Under the pieces are notes generated by a model. The model worked only from the letters and a program-made list of their open reading frames with translations, did no database searches and had not been told where the DNA came from. A program made the translations under genes and the position numbers. Positions 62,560 to 64,000 of a stretch of 64,000 nucleotides of DNA are shown piece by piece. This DNA comes from Tubiluchus corallicola. Lineage: Eukaryota > Priapulida > Priapulimorpha > Priapulimorphida > Tubiluchidae. Position 1 is the first letter of the stretch. The number at the start of each line of letters is the position of its first letter. Location of the stretch: the NCBI GenBank assembly GCA_030141605.1, contig JAQGDQ010000128.1, positions 310,001 to 374,000 of the forward strand, given 5' to 3'.

Positions 62560-64000
62560 CAAACTTTACAGCGATAGAGCTGAATTATGCCATAAAACAA
62601 ACAAAATGATAGGGAATAAGTCTTAATGGAGATGGAGTTCACCCAGTAATGTTAACACATCTGGGCTTCTGAGCTAAGTCAGCGTTCTTAAACTTGCGTA
62701 ACTTATTCCTGAATGAGGGTCGATGGGTATGGAATAACTCGAAAGTTATATTTATTAAAAAAGAAAATAAGGAGACATACACTGAGCCCGGAAGCTTCTG
62801 ACCAACAAATATTTCTCCTACTTTGGTGATTTTCAACAAGCTTTTGACTCAGTTTGGTTAGATGGCCTGATATATAAACTACATGAAACAAGAATCCGTG
62901 GAATTTCGTTTGGCTTGATAAAAAAACATACGGTATGATAGGAAAGTACGTATTAGACTGGACAATTATTCTTTCAGTGATTACCACTGCAAAATTGGAT
63001 TGGTCCAAGGATCAGTGATCCCCTATTTTGTTTATATTCCATGCTTCTGAAATTTTCAGTCAACTGAGAACAATTATTGGTGATGTAAACTGTTACAAAT
63101 TTGCTGATGACGGGACGATCGTAGTAGGTAGTGGTATATCAATAGAAACAATTAAAAGAACCCAAAATTGCTGCAACAAACTACACAAATGGTGTTACAA
63201 AGGAAGGAAAGTCATAAATTGTTCAGCTGATAAAACTGAGGTCATACCTTTTGGACTTGGAAACCAACCTCAAACATGAACTATAGGAAATAAAATCATA
63301 AACTATGTACAGAATAGTGAGTTTCTTGTCATCATCATAGACAGTAATCGTTTGAATGCCACATAAACGCTTCAAGGAAAAAAGCTTAGAATGGTTGGAT
63401 AAAAATGTAAAAGAATTTAGTTTACCTACTGTAATTTCATTGTTTACAAGTATTGTTTTACCAACAATTATATATACGGAGCGACAGCGTGGACAAGTCG
63501 TAAGCATTGCGTCTTTGATGATTTAATTTATGATGTAATGAAGACAGGGACAGGTTGCCATTTTACGCCAACTAGAGAAAAATTGAAATTAATTTGTGAC
63601 CTATCACCACTAGATATCATGTTTAAAGCAATGTGTGCTAAACTGCTTTGTTAACATTAACTCTTACTGATGACCACCTTTTGAAATGAGAAATTATTAC
63701 AATAAGTGACCAAGCAAATCACAGGCATTTCATAAGCAAATCCACGCAACAACAAAGAAGTTTCTTAAGCATTGTAAAAACCTTGACAACCGCACTGAAA
63801 GTTTAAATAATGTGCCTGTTGATATTGTGCAGTATAAAAAATCAGAGATTGATGATTTTATTTCACGTCTATGGGTCGATAGGCGTCGCTCACGTTATCA
63901 ATGCCGTGAAAGTTCCATTAACCCCTATAAGATTTGGTTATTGACGCTAAAGTTGTCAATAACACCCTGGCAACGAAAAGTAGAAATATTAGCATTGAGC
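62560..64000 (+). mobile_element. Broken LINE (non-LTR retrotransposon) reverse transcriptase, continues past the window
   Basis: Translated pieces in shifting frames follow the order of a LINE reverse transcriptase. First come an ELNYAIKQTK-like helix (about 62577) and NGDGVHPVML (about 62625, cf. GPDGIHP). Then come WNNSKVIFIKKENK (about 62730), KIGLVQGSV (about 62992) and the catalytic FADD box (63100-63111) in CYKFADDGTIVV. The thumb-like NCSADKTEVIPFG follows at about 63220. Several stops and frame changes interrupt it, so it is inactive. The remaining C-terminal part seems to run to the right edge, where further open pieces such as SRLWVDRRRSRYQ occur. The apurinic endonuclease part is not seen, which suggests 5' truncation. 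The clade is probably of the jockey/CR1 type, but this is uncertain. Confidence 0.8.

Overview
The window is a piece of an AT-rich animal (metazoan) nuclear genome. The evidence is GT-AG introns splitting recognisable animal genes, AATAAA poly(A) signals, long microsatellites, LINE reverse-transcriptase remains, a tRNA-derived SINE family and MITE-like elements. No operon, ribosome-binding site or bacterial gene layout is seen. The proteins (Rab4, Arf, LSM1, malonyl-CoA acyltransferase, dispanin/CD225, secreted trypsin) fit an invertebrate or lower chordate. I cannot fix the phylum from the sequence alone.

Layout. 1-2.1 kb: last exon and 3' UTR of an unidentified plus-strand gene. 2.1-10.9 kb: gene-poor, with a small MITE (5.57-5.79 kb), LINE/SINE-like 3' tails and a 1.3 kb inverted-repeat element (8.64-9.93 kb). 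10.99-13.44 kb: a four-exon dispanin/CD225 membrane protein whose second intron holds a 0.6 kb minisatellite. 13.4-20.4 kb: gene-poor, with a decayed LINE on the minus strand at 18.4-19.2 kb. 20.39-21.68 kb: a two-exon gene for a basic protein of unknown function. 22.5-29.0 kb: two tandem Arf-type GTPase genes on the minus strand, with the same intron positions and phases. 29.57-38.68 kb: seven-exon Rab4, divergent from the second Arf gene and carrying a Tigger/pogo-like MITE in intron 1. 42.99-44.25 kb: intronless malonyl-CoA acyltransferase-like gene (minus). 45.19-46.10 kb: a 912 bp MITE with 5 bp target duplication. 46.35-48.09 kb: a possible fold-back element made of inverted arrays of a GGTAC-bearing repeat. 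49.83-50.23 kb: LSM1 with an intronless coding region. 52.68-58.62 kb: eight-exon secreted trypsin-like protease. 62.56-64.0 kb: 5'-truncated, broken LINE reverse transcriptase running off the window.

How the genes relate. The two Arf genes and Rab4 form a small cluster of membrane-traffic GTPases; Arf copy B and Rab4 are head to head and may share a promoter. The other genes (mRNA decay, mitochondrial fatty-acid synthesis, digestion or secretion) have no evident functional link.

The most interesting points are two probable pseudoenzymes. The malonyl transferase homologue has an intact 418-residue frame, but its nucleophile motif GxSxG reads GYDVG and its FPGQGSQ motif reads FPGEDDN. One Arf paralogue has His at the position of catalytic Gln71. 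I did not find a convincing wholly new multi-gene system.
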